64,000 nucleotides of DNA from Vibrio cidicii (GCF_009763805.1 NZ_CP046804.1:1612001-1676000); one strand, 5' to 3'. Positions 33,654-44,079 are shown, numbered from the stretch's first letter. Made by a program: numbers and translations. The notes: generated from the sequence alone by a model not told the origin.

Positions 33654-34128
33654 GGTCGTATACCTTGAGTATGCAAAACGTTATCAATATCCACTGCATC
33701 AACAAAATGAGGGCGGTCAGCAAAAAGCCGTAACCAAACTGCACCGCGCCCAACTGCTCACCCGCGATGTAACTCAACGCGCCTGCGATGCCGCCAATCG
33801 CGCAGACTTGCGCGCGGCGAAAGCGCCTGATAACCAAAATGAGCTGACTGGCATACCAAGCAAACAGCCACCACAAGCAGACCATCCACAGCGGTAACGC
33901 ATCGGAGACAAAATTGAGCAGCTCAACTTGCTGGTTTATGCTGTCCAACACCGTGCCACTGATGGCAACTATAGCGATGCTTTTCAGCTGCCGAGGCTGG
34001 GTTTTCCAACTCCACAGCAAAGTGGCAATCACATAACCGAGCGCCGCCCACTGCCAAGTCTCTTTGCCGAGCACGCACAGAAACCAGCCAAGTTGGAACC
34101 AAGTCGAGACAAGCAACAATCGCATCAT
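33622..34128 (-). CDS. DUF2878 membrane protein
   Basis: 168 residues with about five hydrophobic helices (LLVSTWFQLGWFLCVLG; LWMVCLWWLFAWYASQLILV; YGFLLTALILLMQWILI), so an inner-membrane protein. DUF2878 genes typically sit beside cfa and DUF3833 as here. Its ATG overlaps the corrected cfa stop (TGA at 34125-34127) in an ATGA, which supports the corrected cfa reading. Confidence 0.83.
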   Translation of the reverse strand: MMRLLLVSTWFQLGWFLCVLGKETWQWAALGYVIATLLWSWKTQPRQLKSIAIVAISGTVLDSINQQVELLNFVSDALPLWMVCLWWLFAWYASQLILVIRRFRRAQVCAIGGIAGALSYIAGEQLGAVQFGYGFLLTALILLMQWILITFCILKVYDHGNFVRESAC

Positions 34129-35385
34129 GCTGGCCGCTGAAAAGTCATGTGCACTGTGCTGATAGTGCGTGCTAAAAAGCCACCTTCACAGTAGCTCAGG
34201 TAGTAGCGCCACATGCGAATGAAGCGTTTCGTCATAACCCAAAGCACGCACTTCAGTTTCGGCTTGGTTAAAGCGGCGGTGCCAGTGAGCCAAAGTTTTG
34301 GCATAGTCGAGACCGATATCGTAAAGATCCCTCAACAGCAAGTCGCTGTGTTGTGTGGTTGCCTGAGTCAACGAGGTCACGGAAGGCAAAAAGCCACCGG
34401 GGAAAATGTATTTCTGGATGAAATCGACGTTATCGCTGTAGTACTCATAGCGCTGATCGGCGATGGTAATGGCCTGAATCGCCATCAGACCACCAGGTTT
34501 CAGTAGCGATTGGCAGGTCTTGATGTAAGATGGCAAGTACTGCTTACCCACCGCTTCAATCATTTCAATCGAAACCAGCTTGTCAAATTGACCGCGCAGA
34601 TCGCGATAATCTTGCTTGAGCAGGGTGATCTGCTCAGACAAGCCAAGCTTGTCGACCAACTGCTGGGTGTATTCGTATTGCTGCTCAGAGATGGTGGTGG
34701 TGGTCACCTTACATCCGTAGTGCTTAGCCATGTAGACCGCCATCGCTCCCCAGCCTGTGCCGATTTCGAGCACGTGGTCACCGGGCTTGAGTTTCAACTG
34801 TTGGCACAAACGATCCATCTTTTGGATTTGCGCTTGCTCTAAGGTGTCGGTTTCCTGCTGAAAAATCGCCGACGAGTAGAGCATATTTTCATCAAGAAAA
34901 GCACGATAGAGATCGTTGCCAAGATCGTAGTGTGCATGAATGTTCTTTTTCGAGTTTTGCTGGGTATTGCGGTTTGCCCAGTGGGCCATTTTATACACCA
35001 GCTTGCTCAGCCAGCTGCTTTGCTCTTCCAAACCGTCTAGGGCCGCTAAGTTGAGGGCCATCAGCTTCATCAGAGCCGTCAGATCCGGGCTGTCCCACCA
35101 GCCGTCCATGTAGGCTTCTCCAGCAGCGATACTGCCACCGCGTATCACACGCGAGTAAAAGCCGGGATGTTTGACTTCGATCGTCGCAACGACATTTGTC
35201 CCAGAGAGATCGTTGCCCGTGGTACCAAAGCGCTCACTGCGTTCACGACTCTCAGTATGAAAGCTTTCAATCACGGTCAGAGTGCCCGTTTCCATCTTCT
35301 GCAGACATTGGAAAATGATTCTGCGCGCCGCCTTTTGCGTGGTAGAGAGCTGACGAGGCATAACCATGGATGACGTATTTAGCAT
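34125..35385 (-). pseudogene. cfa: cyclopropane-fatty-acyl-phospholipid synthase, +1 frameshift near C-terminus
   Basis: Adds a methylene from SAM across double bonds of membrane phospholipids. Motifs: NIHAHYDLGNDLYRAFLD, LEIGTGWGAMAVYMA (SAM site) and VSIEMIEAVGKQYLP. The written frame ends at 34186 in an unrelated tail. Removing one T from GTTTC at 34226-34230 (GAAAC coding) gives YDERFIRMWRYYLSYCEG and FLARTISTVHMTFQRPA, the canonical Cfa end, and 419 residues. The true stop then overlaps the DUF2878 start. The first residues (MLNTSSMV) overlap the DUF1365 gene; an internal start (MVMPRQL) is possible. Confidence 0.93.
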
Positions 35386-36197
35386 GCAGAATTCTCCTTG
35401 TGCTTTTTATTTTTTGTCTCTGTTGCTGACGTTTGCTTATCTGGGTGCGAATCAGACTGGTATTTAGGATGGGAATAAAAGGGAGCCCCTTTTAGCCACA
35501 GCTTTAACGCATGCCAATAAATACCGAACACCACTTTTACTGTTTGGCTCGGCATTTTGATCAACTGCTTCACCAAGTTTTTGCTGTTAAATGGCAACGC
35601 TTTCATCGCCATAGTCGCATCGAAGTGTTTTTCGCCTTTGTGGCACTCAAGATGAACACTCAAGTGGTCACCAAGCGGTTTCAGTCGCCATTGATATTGT
35701 TGATCGAGCGGGTTAAACGGCGACACATGGAACGCTTTTTGTTGCGTCCAACCATATGTTTCATCGTCTTGATTGGCAGACACCGCATAGTAGTGGCGCT
35801 CATTCCACGGTGTGTTACTCACTTCCGCCAACATATAGCGCCAGTTCCCGTTCGCGTCATGCAAGTAATAAAAATTGACCGGACTGAAGTAGAGCCCGAG
35901 ATAACGTAGATGACAGACTGCGATCACTTTCCCTTGGCAATCCACCCCAGTCAGTTGGCGCACTTTCTCTTGCACCGCCGTTTTCAGATCGCCGCTGCCT
36001 AGGTAGTCACTGCGTTTCCATCTCGCCCAATGCCACCAGCGCTGGCCGAAACCCCAAACGGACTGCTGCAATGTTTCCAGCTCATCGAGATCAATCGCCG
36101 GCATAAACAGTGGGTAATTCAACGCGTGTTGTACCGGCGTAAAGCGCCTATGACGCACAGTGCCGACGTACAGCTGACTTTGGGCTGGGCTTGCCAT
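35379..36197 (-). CDS. DUF1365 protein
   Basis: 272 residues, the domain typical of cfa/amine-oxidase operons. It has SQLYVGTVRHRRFTPVQHAL at the N-terminus and the family motif YLGLYFSPVNFYYLHD, followed by VSNTPWNERHYY and KAFHVSPFNPLDQQY. The enzyme activity is not known; the neighbours suggest acyl-chain or lipid modification. The gene begins one base after the amine-oxidase stop and overlaps cfa by 7 bases. Confidence 0.9.
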   Translation of the reverse strand: MASPAQSQLYVGTVRHRRFTPVQHALNYPLFMPAIDLDELETLQQSVWGFGQRWWHWARWKRSDYLGSGDLKTAVQEKVRQLTGVDCQGKVIAVCHLRYLGLYFSPVNFYYLHDANGNWRYMLAEVSNTPWNERHYYAVSANQDDETYGWTQQKAFHVSPFNPLDQQYQWRLKPLGDHLSVHLECHKGEKHFDATMAMKALPFNSKNLVKQLIKMPSQTVKVVFGIYWHALKLWLKGAPFYSHPKYQSDSHPDKQTSATETKNKKHKENSAC

Positions 36198-36198
36198 A

Positions 36199-37483
36199 TC
36201 ATGCCGCTCCTTTGTGCTGCGCCTCAGATTGCGCTGCAGCAGAGATTGCTTTCACCACGTCGAGCGCACTGCGCACGCCATCTTCATGAAAACCGTTGTA
36301 CCAATAGGCGCCGCAAAACCAAGCTTGATGTTGCCCTTGGATCTCTTCACGACGTGCCTGAGCGGCAATCGACTGAGTAGTAAAGACCGGATGGTGGTAG
36401 ACAAAACGGCGCAGGATTTTGTCTGGTTGAATCGCTTCGCTGCGATTTAGCGTGACGCAAAACGTGTGCTCAGATTGGATATGCTGCAAGATGTTCATGT
36501 TGTAAGTCAGTGAAGGCAGGCGCTGCGCTTCTTCGGCATGACCATCTAAAAAATAGTTCCATGAGGCCCAAGCGGCTTTGCGTTTGGGTAATAACGAGGT
36601 GTCAGTATGCAGAACCACTTCATTGGCTTGGTAGGCCATATCCGACAAAATCTCGGTTTCCGCTGTGCTGGCATCGTGCAACATGTGTAACGCTTGGTCG
36701 CTGTGGCAGGCGAAAATCACTTGATCGAACCACTCGGTTTGGCCATTGACATGCAGTACCACCTTATCCGCTTGACGCACCACTTTGCTGACCGGGCTAT
36801 TTAAACGAATCTTATCGGCGAAACCTTGTGTCAGTGGAGGAATATACGCCTTGGAGCCCCCCTTAATCACGTACCACTGTGGGCGGTTGGTGATGTCCAA
36901 CAAGCCGTGATTGAGGAAAAAACGCAAAAAGAAAGTCAGCGGAAACGCGCGCATATCAGCCAAGGTCGAAGACCAGATTGCTGCCCCCATAGGCAGAATA
37001 TAGTTATCACTAAAATAGTCACTGAAGCTATGTAACTGCAAGAATTCGCCGAGTGTCTGCACTTGCGCTGCGGGATCCTTAGCCGCCTGCTTGGCCAGAC
37101 GGTTGAAGCGTAAGATCTCGCCGATAAAGCGATAAAACTGTGGCTTAAACCAATTGCGTTTTTGCGCAAACAGCGTGGTGGCGGTGTGTCCGTTGTACTC
37201 TAGACCATTGCTGTCGTTGCGCACACTGAAACTCATCTGCGTCGGCAAGCCTTGCACACCAATTTCGTCCATCATTTTCATGAAGTTGGGATAGGTGCGG
37301 TCGTTATAAACGATAAACCCAGTATCAATCGCGTAGTTTCTGGCCATCTTTTTCTATCTCCACCGTGGCGGTGTGACCACCGATATAATCGTTGGCTTCG
37401 AACAAAGTGACATCGTGCTCTTTGTGCAGGTAGTAACCACAGGTAAGACCTGAAATTCCAGTGCCTATAATCGCAATCTTCAT
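36199..37483 (-). pseudogene. FAD-dependent amine oxidase/desaturase-like protein, +1 frameshift near N-terminus
   Basis: The ATG at 37483 opens MKIAIIGTGISGLTCGYYLH, a FAD-binding GxGxxG, with FEANDYIGGHTATVEIEKDGQ. The frame then breaks, and the rest continues one base off as YAIDTGFIVYNDRTYPNF. Deleting one T from GTTTC at 37336-37340 (GAAAC coding) yields DGQNYAIDTG and a 427-residue protein of the NAD(P)/FAD-dependent amine-oxidase family. In cfa operons these are probably fatty-acyl desaturase-like redox enzymes. Its start overlaps the upstream SDR stop (ATGA). Confidence 0.9.
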
Positions 37484-38223
37484 GCTTGATCCTTCTTATT
37501 AAATAGCAGTTTAGACGTTAGCCACCTTTGCCAGCGATAAGGCAAGCAAGCGATTAAACGTAGGGTGGTGGTAAAGCCTGCGGGGAAATAGAGGTACTCT
37601 TTGCCCGCGTTCAGTTGAGTTCGAATGGCTCGTGAAGCTTCATCGGCCGATATCATCATCGGCATAGCAAAGGTGTTTTTATCGGTCAAAGGCGTTTGTA
37701 CAAAACCCGGGAAAACCACCGAGACGGTGATACCTTTAGGTTGCAAGTCAAGAGCCAGACTTCTGGCAAAGTAGCTCACTGCCGCTTTCGACGCGCCATA
37801 AGCTTCCGCTCTTGGCAACGCGAGCTCTGAGGCAATGGAGCCGACAATCACTAATCGATGCCCTGCTTGAAAATGATGCTGGCAACCCTCAATGCAGTTC
37901 ACCACGCCCATCACGTTCACATTCATCACTCGTGCCACCAGTTTGGCATCCACCACGCCATGGTCGAGGTATTCGCAGTCGCCAGCGTTGAAAATCCACA
38001 TGCTTGGGGTAACAGGCAGAGCCGCTAAAGCCTTTTTCGTCTGCTCATAGTCAGTGACATCAAATTGCAAGCAGGAAATACGGGGGCTGTGTGCCGCTAA
38101 CTCATTCAATGCGGCTTGGTTACGCCCACACGCAATCACGTCAACGCCACTCGCCGCGTAATCTTGGGCAAGTTTTTTGCCGATGCCTGAGGTCGCGCCA
38201 GTGATTAAAACCGCTGTATTCAT
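37480..38223 (-). CDS. short-chain dehydrogenase/reductase
   Basis: 247 residues: TGATSGIGKKLAQDYA (NADP loop), NAGDCEYLDHG (NNAG-type motif), IVGSIASELALP with the catalytic Ser, and YGASKAAVSYF with the Tyr-x3-Lys pair. FPGFVQTPLTDKN follows the usual PG motif. A classical SDR; the substrate is probably lipid-derived given its neighbours, but this is inference. It overlaps both neighbours by four bases. Confidence 0.9.
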   Translation of the reverse strand: MNTAVLITGATSGIGKKLAQDYAASGVDVIACGRNQAALNELAAHSPRISCLQFDVTDYEQTKKALAALPVTPSMWIFNAGDCEYLDHGVVDAKLVARVMNVNVMGVVNCIEGCQHHFQAGHRLVIVGSIASELALPRAEAYGASKAAVSYFARSLALDLQPKGITVSVVFPGFVQTPLTDKNTFAMPMMISADEASRAIRTQLNAGKEYLYFPAGFTTTLRLIACLPYRWQRWLTSKLLFNKKDQA

Positions 38224-38639
38224 TGCCCTAGCCTCTTTTTAATCGCCTTAATCACACTACCGAGCAGCGGCAGATGTTCATAAAGCATTTCGCCAAGATC
38301 AAAGTAGTCGCGGTGATAAATCACCTTGCCCTCAGAAAAACGCAGATGGGAAACACCCTGCACTTCAATCGCACAGCCTTGTTTGAGCTTGGGATGCTGC
38401 AGTGTCATGGTCCAAGTAATGAAGCCTTTGTCTTCCACTTGGCAGCGCTCATGAATCGAAAAATCACAGCGAATCACATTGCGATACAAAGCCTGAAAGT
38501 AATCGAAGAGATTGGAAAAGCCTTCGAGACGATGCGCGGCATCTTCAAACACCACATTTTGGTGGTAGACCTGCTCAAGTAAAAACAGATTGTCTTTACT
38601 CAAGGTTTGATAACATTGCGCCACCCGTGATACATCCAT
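38220..38639 (-). CDS. NTF2-like (SnoaL-type) protein, first gene of the cfa operon
   Basis: 139 residues. I start at the ATG at 38639 because GGGAGG lies eight bases before it; a GTG six bases upstream is too close. The fold is the NTF2 cone: VYHQNVVFEDAAHRLEGFS, IHERCQVEDKGFITWTMTL, QGVSHLRFSEGKVIYHRDY. Proteins like this head many SDR/DUF1365/cfa operons. No catalytic residues can be assigned. Confidence 0.82.
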   Translation of the reverse strand: MDVSRVAQCYQTLSKDNLFLLEQVYHQNVVFEDAAHRLEGFSNLFDYFQALYRNVIRCDFSIHERCQVEDKGFITWTMTLQHPKLKQGCAIEVQGVSHLRFSEGKVIYHRDYFDLGEMLYEHLPLLGSVIKAIKKRLGQ

Positions 38640-38660
38640 TAACACCGCCTCCCAGATTAG

Positions 38661-38742
38661 TTGTACAACTTTTATCTACGTACAAGATAGAACAGCTCAT
38701 CAAAGTTGTACAAGAATTATTTTGTATAAGTATCTTGTGCAA
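38661..38742 (-). promoter_or_regulatory. array of TTGTACAA boxes in the cfa-operon promoter
   Basis: TTGTACAA occurs exactly at 38661-38668 and 38706-38713. Close variants are ACGTACAA at 38678, TTGTATAA at 38722 and TTGTGCAA at 38735. TGTACA-type repeats are the operators of LitR/CarH-class MerR regulators that sense light through B12. The array lies immediately upstream of the first operon gene. No merR-type gene is in the window. Confidence 0.6.
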
Positions 38743-38834
38743 TTTGATACGCAAAAAAGAGAGGAAGCGATCACTGCATATGAAAAAGGCTTGGTTTTCC
38801 AACCAAGCCTTGAGTAAGAGAAGATGCGCTGGAG

Positions 38835-39704
38835 TTAGAACTGTCCACCACGCAGAGCAGAGATTCGTTTGTCCAGTGGCGGGTGGCTCATCAGTAGTTC
38901 AGTCAGCGACTGTTTACCATTGATACCAAACGCCATCATGGTGCCATCCAGTTTCGACTCTTGGCTGATCTTCAAGCGCTCCAGCGCCGCAATCATTTTC
39001 TCTTTACCCACTAAGCGAGCCGCGCCTGCATCAGCGTGGAACTCACGATGGCGGCTGTACCACATGGTGATAAAGCTAGCGAGGAAACCAAAGACCAACT
39101 CCAGAGCGATAGAGACACCAAAGTAGACCATCATATTGCTGCCTTCGCCCTCTTCATCGTCGTTTGAAGCCACCATGTTGGCAATAAAACGCGATAGGAA
39201 GATAACAAAGGTGTTCACCACGCCTTGCATTAACGTCATGGTCACCATATCGCCATTCGCAATATGGCTCACTTCATGGGCCAAGACCGCTTCAGCTTCA
39301 TCACGGGTCATGTTGTGCAACAGACCGGTTGAAACGGCCACCAGTGAATCGTCACGTTTCGCCCCAGTGGCAAACGCGTTGATGTCTGGTGAATCGTAGA
39401 TAGCCACCGTTGGCATACCAATGCCCGCTTGCTGCGCCTGACGGCTAACCGTTTGCAGCAACCAATGTTCGGTTTCGTTACGTGGGCTTTCAATCACCAT
39501 GCCGCCAACAGAGCGCAATGCCATGCTCTTTGACATCATCAGTGAGATGAACGCACCACCAAAACCAAACACCGCCGCCATAACCAGTAACCCGGATAGG
39601 CTGCCCGGTTTCATTCCGGTAACGGCGTAAACAATATTCAACACTAAGCTCAGTACCAATACGACAGCTAGGTTGGTGATTAAGAACAACATGACTCGCT
39701 TCAT
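38835..39704 (-). CDS. htpX: membrane zinc metalloprotease HtpX
   Basis: Inner-membrane M48 protease that removes misfolded membrane proteins together with FtsH. 289 residues: two N-terminal helices (about 5-25 and 35-57), the HExxH site HEVSH at 143-147, two further helices and the glutamate ligand region [11 protein letters not shown]. Normal length for the family. About 320 gene-free bases lie upstream. Confidence 0.95.
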   Translation of the reverse strand: MKRVMLFLITNLAVVLVLSLVLNIVYAVTGMKPGSLSGLLVMAAVFGFGGAFISLMMSKSMALRSVGGMVIESPRNETEHWLLQTVSRQAQQAGIGMPTVAIYDSPDINAFATGAKRDDSLVAVSTGLLHNMTRDEAEAVLAHEVSHIANGDMVTMTLMQGVVNTFVIFLSRFIANMVASNDDEEGEGSNMMVYFGVSIALELVFGFLASFITMWYSRHREFHADAGAARLVGKEKMIAALERLKISQESKLDGTMMAFGINGKQSLTELLMSHPPLDKRISALRGGQF

Positions 39705-40025
39705 GACTTTTCTCCAGGGAAGCTTTTTACTTTAACGTCAGTGTGATCTGACTTCTTTGACTGATAGATATAGTCTAATTTTTTTAAAACAAGGTTAAGC
39801 GATAAATTGCAACATTTGTTTACTAATAGATGGGGCGCAATGATGTATAAAATAGGCAAAAATAACGCATAGATATTTAAACAAAATCGTTAGACTTTGG
39901 TCTTATTGTGCTTCTTGTTGTTCATGATAGATTCTCTAGCAGACAAAACAACGTCGATGAATTCTCGAAGTACGGCTAGGTAGGGAATTGAGATTGACGT
40001 CATCCATCAAACTAAGGGAATGATT
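39705..40025. other. intergenic region upstream of htpX
   Basis: About 320 bases between divergent htpX and a small gene. It is A+T rich and must contain both promoters. I see no hairpin or repeat of note. Confidence 0.4.
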
Positions 40026-40193
40026 ATGGTAGAGTCAAACAACTATCAAATGGCGATTGATCTATTGTGCTGCCATCTGGGAATCTCTGAAGAAGAGGCG
40101 AAGCAGCAACTCGGCATTTCGACAGAGCAGCAGGTTGCCAAGCAAATCTCTGATACTCAGCAAGCTCTTATGGGGCTGGTGCAAGACAAGTAA
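40026..40193 (+). CDS. small conserved-looking protein of 55 residues
   Basis: ATG at 40026 with AAGGGA at good spacing; an ATG six bases earlier is in frame but too close. The product (MVESNNYQMAIDLLCCHLGI, then SEEEAKQQLGI... ending ALMGLVQDK) is helical and acidic with regular heptads, and the frame is followed directly by a strong terminator, so it reads as a genuine small gene. I do not recognise the family. Confidence 0.6.
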   Translation: MVESNNYQMAIDLLCCHLGISEEEAKQQLGISTEQQVAKQISDTQQALMGLVQDK

Positions 40194-40206
40194 ATTTTGA
40201 ATACGC

Positions 40207-40236
40207 AAGAAGGGCTGCCAATCGGCAGCCCTTCTT
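40207..40236. terminator. bidirectional terminator
   Basis: AAGAAGGGCTGCC / GGCAGCCCTTCTT with a four-base loop, between the small gene and convergent bioD. Confidence 0.85.
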
Positions 40237-40265
40237 CATTTTATTTGGTCAATTGTCTTGCTAGG

Positions 40266-40949
40266 TTATGCCCCAAGCAATGCTGTGACATCAATGTACT
40301 TAGCCAGATCTTTGCGCTTGGCCTTAGGAATATAAGGAATTTCTCCGAGCTTAGGCACCGCTAAACGCATTTCTAACATTTCAATGATGTCAGCATAGTG
40401 CTCAGTCCCCGGGTTCACTCGATTGGCCACCCAGCCAATCAGGTTCAAGCCATCGGATTTGATCACTTCTGCCGTTAACAGCGCGTGACTTAAGCAACCT
40501 AACTTGATACCGACCACCAAAATAACAGGGAGTTGCTCTTGTTGTACCCAAGTAGACAAACTTTCTTCATCTGAGATGGGCACACGCCAACCGCCAGCAC
40601 CTTCAACTAACACCACATCGGCATTTTGCTTGTGCTGCGCCAATTTGTTACTTAGAACGGTGTAGTCTATTGCGACCTGTTCATGCTTCGCCGCAATGTG
40701 AGGAGACGCCGGCAGTTCGAGCGCATACGGGTTCACATCCTCGTAAGCAACGTCAACTGTTGCAGCGGCTTGCAAGTGCAGTGCATCGGAATTTCGCCAA
40801 CCTTCGGCCGTTTTTTCACTGCCCGCAGCCACGGGCTTGTAACCGATTGTTTTTATCTCTCTCGCTGCCAACGCATGAAGAATGGCTTTTGAAGCCACGG
40901 TTTTGCCAACATCGGTATCCGTACCTGCAACAAAAAATGCCCTACTCAT
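40266..40949 (-). CDS. bioD: dethiobiotin synthetase
   Basis: ATP-dependent carboxylation of diaminopelargonate to dethiobiotin. Start at the ATG at 40949 ([17 protein letters not shown]), which overlaps the bioC stop in an ATGA; 227 residues. The P-loop is GTDTDVGKT, then [18 protein letters not shown] and a Thr/Ser-rich nucleotide site. Last gene of bioBFCD. Confidence 0.96.
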   Translation of the reverse strand: MSRAFFVAGTDTDVGKTVASKAILHALAAREIKTIGYKPVAAGSEKTAEGWRNSDALHLQAAATVDVAYEDVNPYALELPASPHIAAKHEQVAIDYTVLSNKLAQHKQNADVVLVEGAGGWRVPISDEESLSTWVQQEQLPVILVVGIKLGCLSHALLTAEVIKSDGLNLIGWVANRVNPGTEHYADIIEMLEMRLAVPKLGEIPYIPKAKRKDLAKYIDVTALLGA

Positions 40950-41746
40950 ATCTCTATAACCCCTAAACAAACCTTATAACTGGCCGGTACATGCCCCAGA
41001 TGGTTTTGAAATGTTTGATACTCGCGCTCAACCTGCGTCAATACTTTACGACTGGTTAAACCATGTGAACGACCACTTACGTGATTCGCCCCAATACCTT
41101 TGAGATCTCGCATCACGGCAAACGCTGATGGGTACCAAACTGTGATGTCGGTCAAGTCTAGATGATGGTTATGGCAATGAGATTGCGCTAACGCAATTTT
41201 TACCTGATTGGCGGAGATGAAATGGTTGACGTGTTGATATGCATCAATTTTTCGCCACGCGGTTTTCAGCTCCAACAGTGAACCATCCAGCAATGTGGAG
41301 AAAAACGCCATGCCTTTTGGCTTGAGCACGCGTTTGATTTCTCTCAGCGGATAGGCCAAATCCTGACACCACTGCAAAGCCAGGCTGCTAAAAACGTAAT
41401 CGAACTCAGCGGAAGGAAAAGGCAAAGCTTCGGCATCGGCAACCTGATAGGTGACGCGCCAATCGCCACAGCGTTTACGAGCCGTTGCTAACATCTGTGA
41501 CGAGAGATCAGCGCACACCACCGAAGCTCCCCTATCTCGCAGCAATTCTGAGAAATAGCCAGTACCGCAGCCAAGATCTAAAACACGCCGCCCTGTGAGA
41601 TCTTCAGGCATTTTCTCTAGTAGCCGATGGCCAACATCACGCTGAAACGCCGCGTGTTGATCGTAAGTTTTCGCTGCTTTACCAAACGCCAAGGCAATCG
41701 CCTGTTTATCGCTACTGGCTGTGTCGGTTAATAATGCTTGCTTCAC
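40946..41746 (-). CDS. bioC: malonyl-[acyl-carrier protein] O-methyltransferase
   Basis: Methylates the free carboxyl of malonyl-ACP so that the fatty-acid machinery can build pimeloyl-ACP. 266 residues with SAM motif [16 protein letters not shown] and LALQWCQDL near motif IV. It overlaps the stops and starts of bioF and bioD by four bases each. Confidence 0.95.
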   Translation of the reverse strand: MKQALLTDTASSDKQAIALAFGKAAKTYDQHAAFQRDVGHRLLEKMPEDLTGRRVLDLGCGTGYFSELLRDRGASVVCADLSSQMLATARKRCGDWRVTYQVADAEALPFPSAEFDYVFSSLALQWCQDLAYPLREIKRVLKPKGMAFFSTLLDGSLLELKTAWRKIDAYQHVNHFISANQVKIALAQSHCHNHHLDLTDITVWYPSAFAVMRDLKGIGANHVSGRSHGLTSRKVLTQVEREYQTFQNHLGHVPASYKVCLGVIEI

Positions 41747-42900
41747 TTGCTCTCTCCCATCGCCTGCAACAAACTGCGACCCAGCACTTTAAGGTGCTCG
41801 ACACTGTGGTTCGCAGTGAGGGTAATTCTCAAACGCGAAGTTCCTTGCAAAACGGTTGGCGGACGAATCGCCGTCAGCCATAAGCCTTTCTGGCGACAGT
41901 GCTCAGAGACCGCCATCGCGCGTTGTGCATCACCTATAATCCAAGGTTTTATTGGTGTCGATGTATCAACGTAGCCCGCCTCATTTTTCAGCAACAGAGC
42001 ATACGTTTGTTGCAACTCATCTAACTTTTCTCTTCGCCAACGTTGCGTACGTATCATCTCAATCGCGTGGGTTAAAGCATACGCTTGAGCGGGTGGAATC
42101 GCCGTCGAATAGACATGATGACGGGCAAATTGGGCCAGATAGTCGCCAGTGGATTGGTCGCACAAGATCGCCGCACCAGATAAGCCAAACGCTTTGCCAA
42201 AAGTGACTACCAAAAGCTCTGGTTTAATCGCGGCCAGATCGCAGCTGCCCCGACCTTCCTCACCAAGCACGCCAATGCCGTGGGCATCATCGACCGCCAG
42301 CCAAGCGTTTTTTTGCTTGGCGACCTGAGTGATGTTTGCCAACAGAGCGAGATCACCATCCATACTGAACACGCCCTCAGTAACCACGAGGCTGCGCCCT
42401 TTTGCATCCAGTAAAGTATCGAGATGACGAGTGTCGTTATGCTTCCACCGTTTCATCGTCGCGGGCGAAAGGTGGCCAGCTTCCTGCAAAGAGGCATGAT
42501 TGAGTTTATCTTGGTAAAGAAAATCGCCTTTTTCTAACAAACTGAACAGCATAGCTTGATTGGCCGCAAAGCCCGAGCCAAACAAGATGGCCCGTTCAAA
42601 GCTTAGCCAGTCACATAAGGCCGCTTCGAGGTTGCTGTGCGCAGGGGAAAACCCCGTCACCATCGGCGACGCACCACTGCCACAGCCGTATAAACTCAGT
42701 CCTTGTTGCCATGCGCGCACTAGAGACTGGTCGTTTGCTAAACCCAAATAATCATTGGCAGAGAAGTTGATATAACGTTTGCCATCACATTCGAGCTCGG
42801 TTTGGTTACCAGAGAAAATCACCTGAGTGCGCCGGCTCAAACCTTGCTGCGCTCTTTGCGAAAGCGCGCCTTCAATTCTGGACTTAAACGCTGGCGTCAT
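41743..42900 (-). CDS. bioF: 8-amino-7-oxononanoate synthase
   Basis: PLP enzyme condensing pimeloyl-ACP and alanine. 385 residues: [37 protein letters not shown], the PLP lysine in [13 protein letters not shown]. It overlaps the end of bioB by 17 bases. Uninterrupted. Confidence 0.96.
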   Translation of the reverse strand: MTPAFKSRIEGALSQRAQQGLSRRTQVIFSGNQTELECDGKRYINFSANDYLGLANDQSLVRAWQQGLSLYGCGSGASPMVTGFSPAHSNLEAALCDWLSFERAILFGSGFAANQAMLFSLLEKGDFLYQDKLNHASLQEAGHLSPATMKRWKHNDTRHLDTLLDAKGRSLVVTEGVFSMDGDLALLANITQVAKQKNAWLAVDDAHGIGVLGEEGRGSCDLAAIKPELLVVTFGKAFGLSGAAILCDQSTGDYLAQFARHHVYSTAIPPAQAYALTHAIEMIRTQRWRREKLDELQQTYALLLKNEAGYVDTSTPIKPWIIGDAQRAMAVSEHCRQKGLWLTAIRPPTVLQGTSRLRITLTANHSVEHLKVLGRSLLQAMGESK

Positions 42901-43937
42901 AAAACAGGTCGTCTTTCGCCGGACGAGCAGCCACTCGTTCTACTACGCGATCAAGCAAGTCGTTTTCTTCAATTTCATCCGGTTTTTGCGACACTTGCTG
43001 GCGGTTAATCCCCAGCTTGTTAAACAGCAACATGTCTTTGTCTTCGGATGGATTGGGAGTAGTCAGAAGTTTGCAACCGTAGAAAATAGAGTTGGCACCC
43101 GCCATAAAGCATAAGGTTTGCATCTGCTCATTCATATTTTCGCGGCCAGCAGAGAGGCGTACCGCAGATTGCGGCATCATGATGCGGGCGATGGCAATTA
43201 AGCGAATAAAGTCAAAAGGATCGACATCTTCTGCGCTTTCCAGAGGCGTCCCTTTGACTTTGACCAGCATATTGATCGGCACACTTTCCGGATGCACCGG
43301 CAAGTTGGCTAATTCCACCAGAAGTCCAGCGCGGTCATTGGCACTCTCACCCATGCCAATGATCCCGCCAGAACAGATTTTCATTCCCGCGTCACGCACG
43401 TGAGAAAGTGTATCTAGGCGATCTTGATAGGTGCGAGTGGTGATGATGTTGCCGTAAAACTCTGGCGAGGTATCAAGGTTATGGTTGTAATAGTCAAGGC
43501 CCGCTTCGGCAAGCTGATTCGCTTGCTCAGGCGTGAGCATGCCCAGCGTCATACAGGTTTCTAGCCCCATCCCTTTAACGCCTTGGATCATCTCTTTGAG
43601 CAGCGGCATATCACGCTCTTTTGGATTTTTCCACGCCGCACCCATACAAAAACGCGTAGAAACCTGCGTTTTTCGCTTTCTGCGCGGCATCCAGCACCCG
43701 CTCGACTTCCATTAAGCGCTCTTTCTCAACGTCAGTTTGATAACGGGCACTCTGCGGACAATACTTGCAATCTTCAGGGCAAGCGCCAGTCTTAATCGAC
43801 AGCAAAGTGCTGACTTGCACTTGGTTGGCGGGATGGTAATGACGGTGAACTTGCTGCGCTGAAAAAAGCAAATCCATAAAAGGCTTATCCATTAGCTCAC
43901 GCACTTGCGCATGAGTCCAGTTGTGACGTACTTCCAC
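42884..43937 (-). pseudogene. bioB: biotin synthase, split by a one-base insertion
   Basis: Radical-SAM enzyme inserting sulfur into dethiobiotin. The first frame carries the CxxxCxxC iron-sulfur site (C53, C57, C60 in [10 protein letters not shown]) and runs to AAQKAKNAG. The second resumes with [32 protein letters not shown] and [15 protein letters not shown]. An extra A in GAAAC at 43659-43663 (GTTTC coding) is the cause. Without it [11 protein letters not shown] reads through and the protein has 350 residues, the usual Vibrio length. As written, biotin could not be made. Confidence 0.94.
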
Positions 43938-43975
43938 GTGTATTCCTTGCGTAACTTTTTGTTAAGTCGTTTTCG

Positions 43976-44018
43976 TTTTGTTGACAGTCTACTGAGTCCC
44001 GATAAACTGTCAACGAAA
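43976..44018. promoter_or_regulatory. probable BirA operator between bioB and bioA
   Basis: TTTTGTTGACAGT (43976-43988) and ACTGTCAACGAAA (44006-44018) form a 13-base inverted repeat with one mismatch and a 17-base spacer, centred in the divergent bioB/bioA promoter region. Position and architecture match the biotin-repressor operator of enterobacteria (core TTGTAAAC). Confidence 0.7.
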
Positions 44019-44079
44019 TCAAACGCAACAAAGTTTACATTGGGTTATTTTTTAATCATTCAAATTATTGGAACAACAC

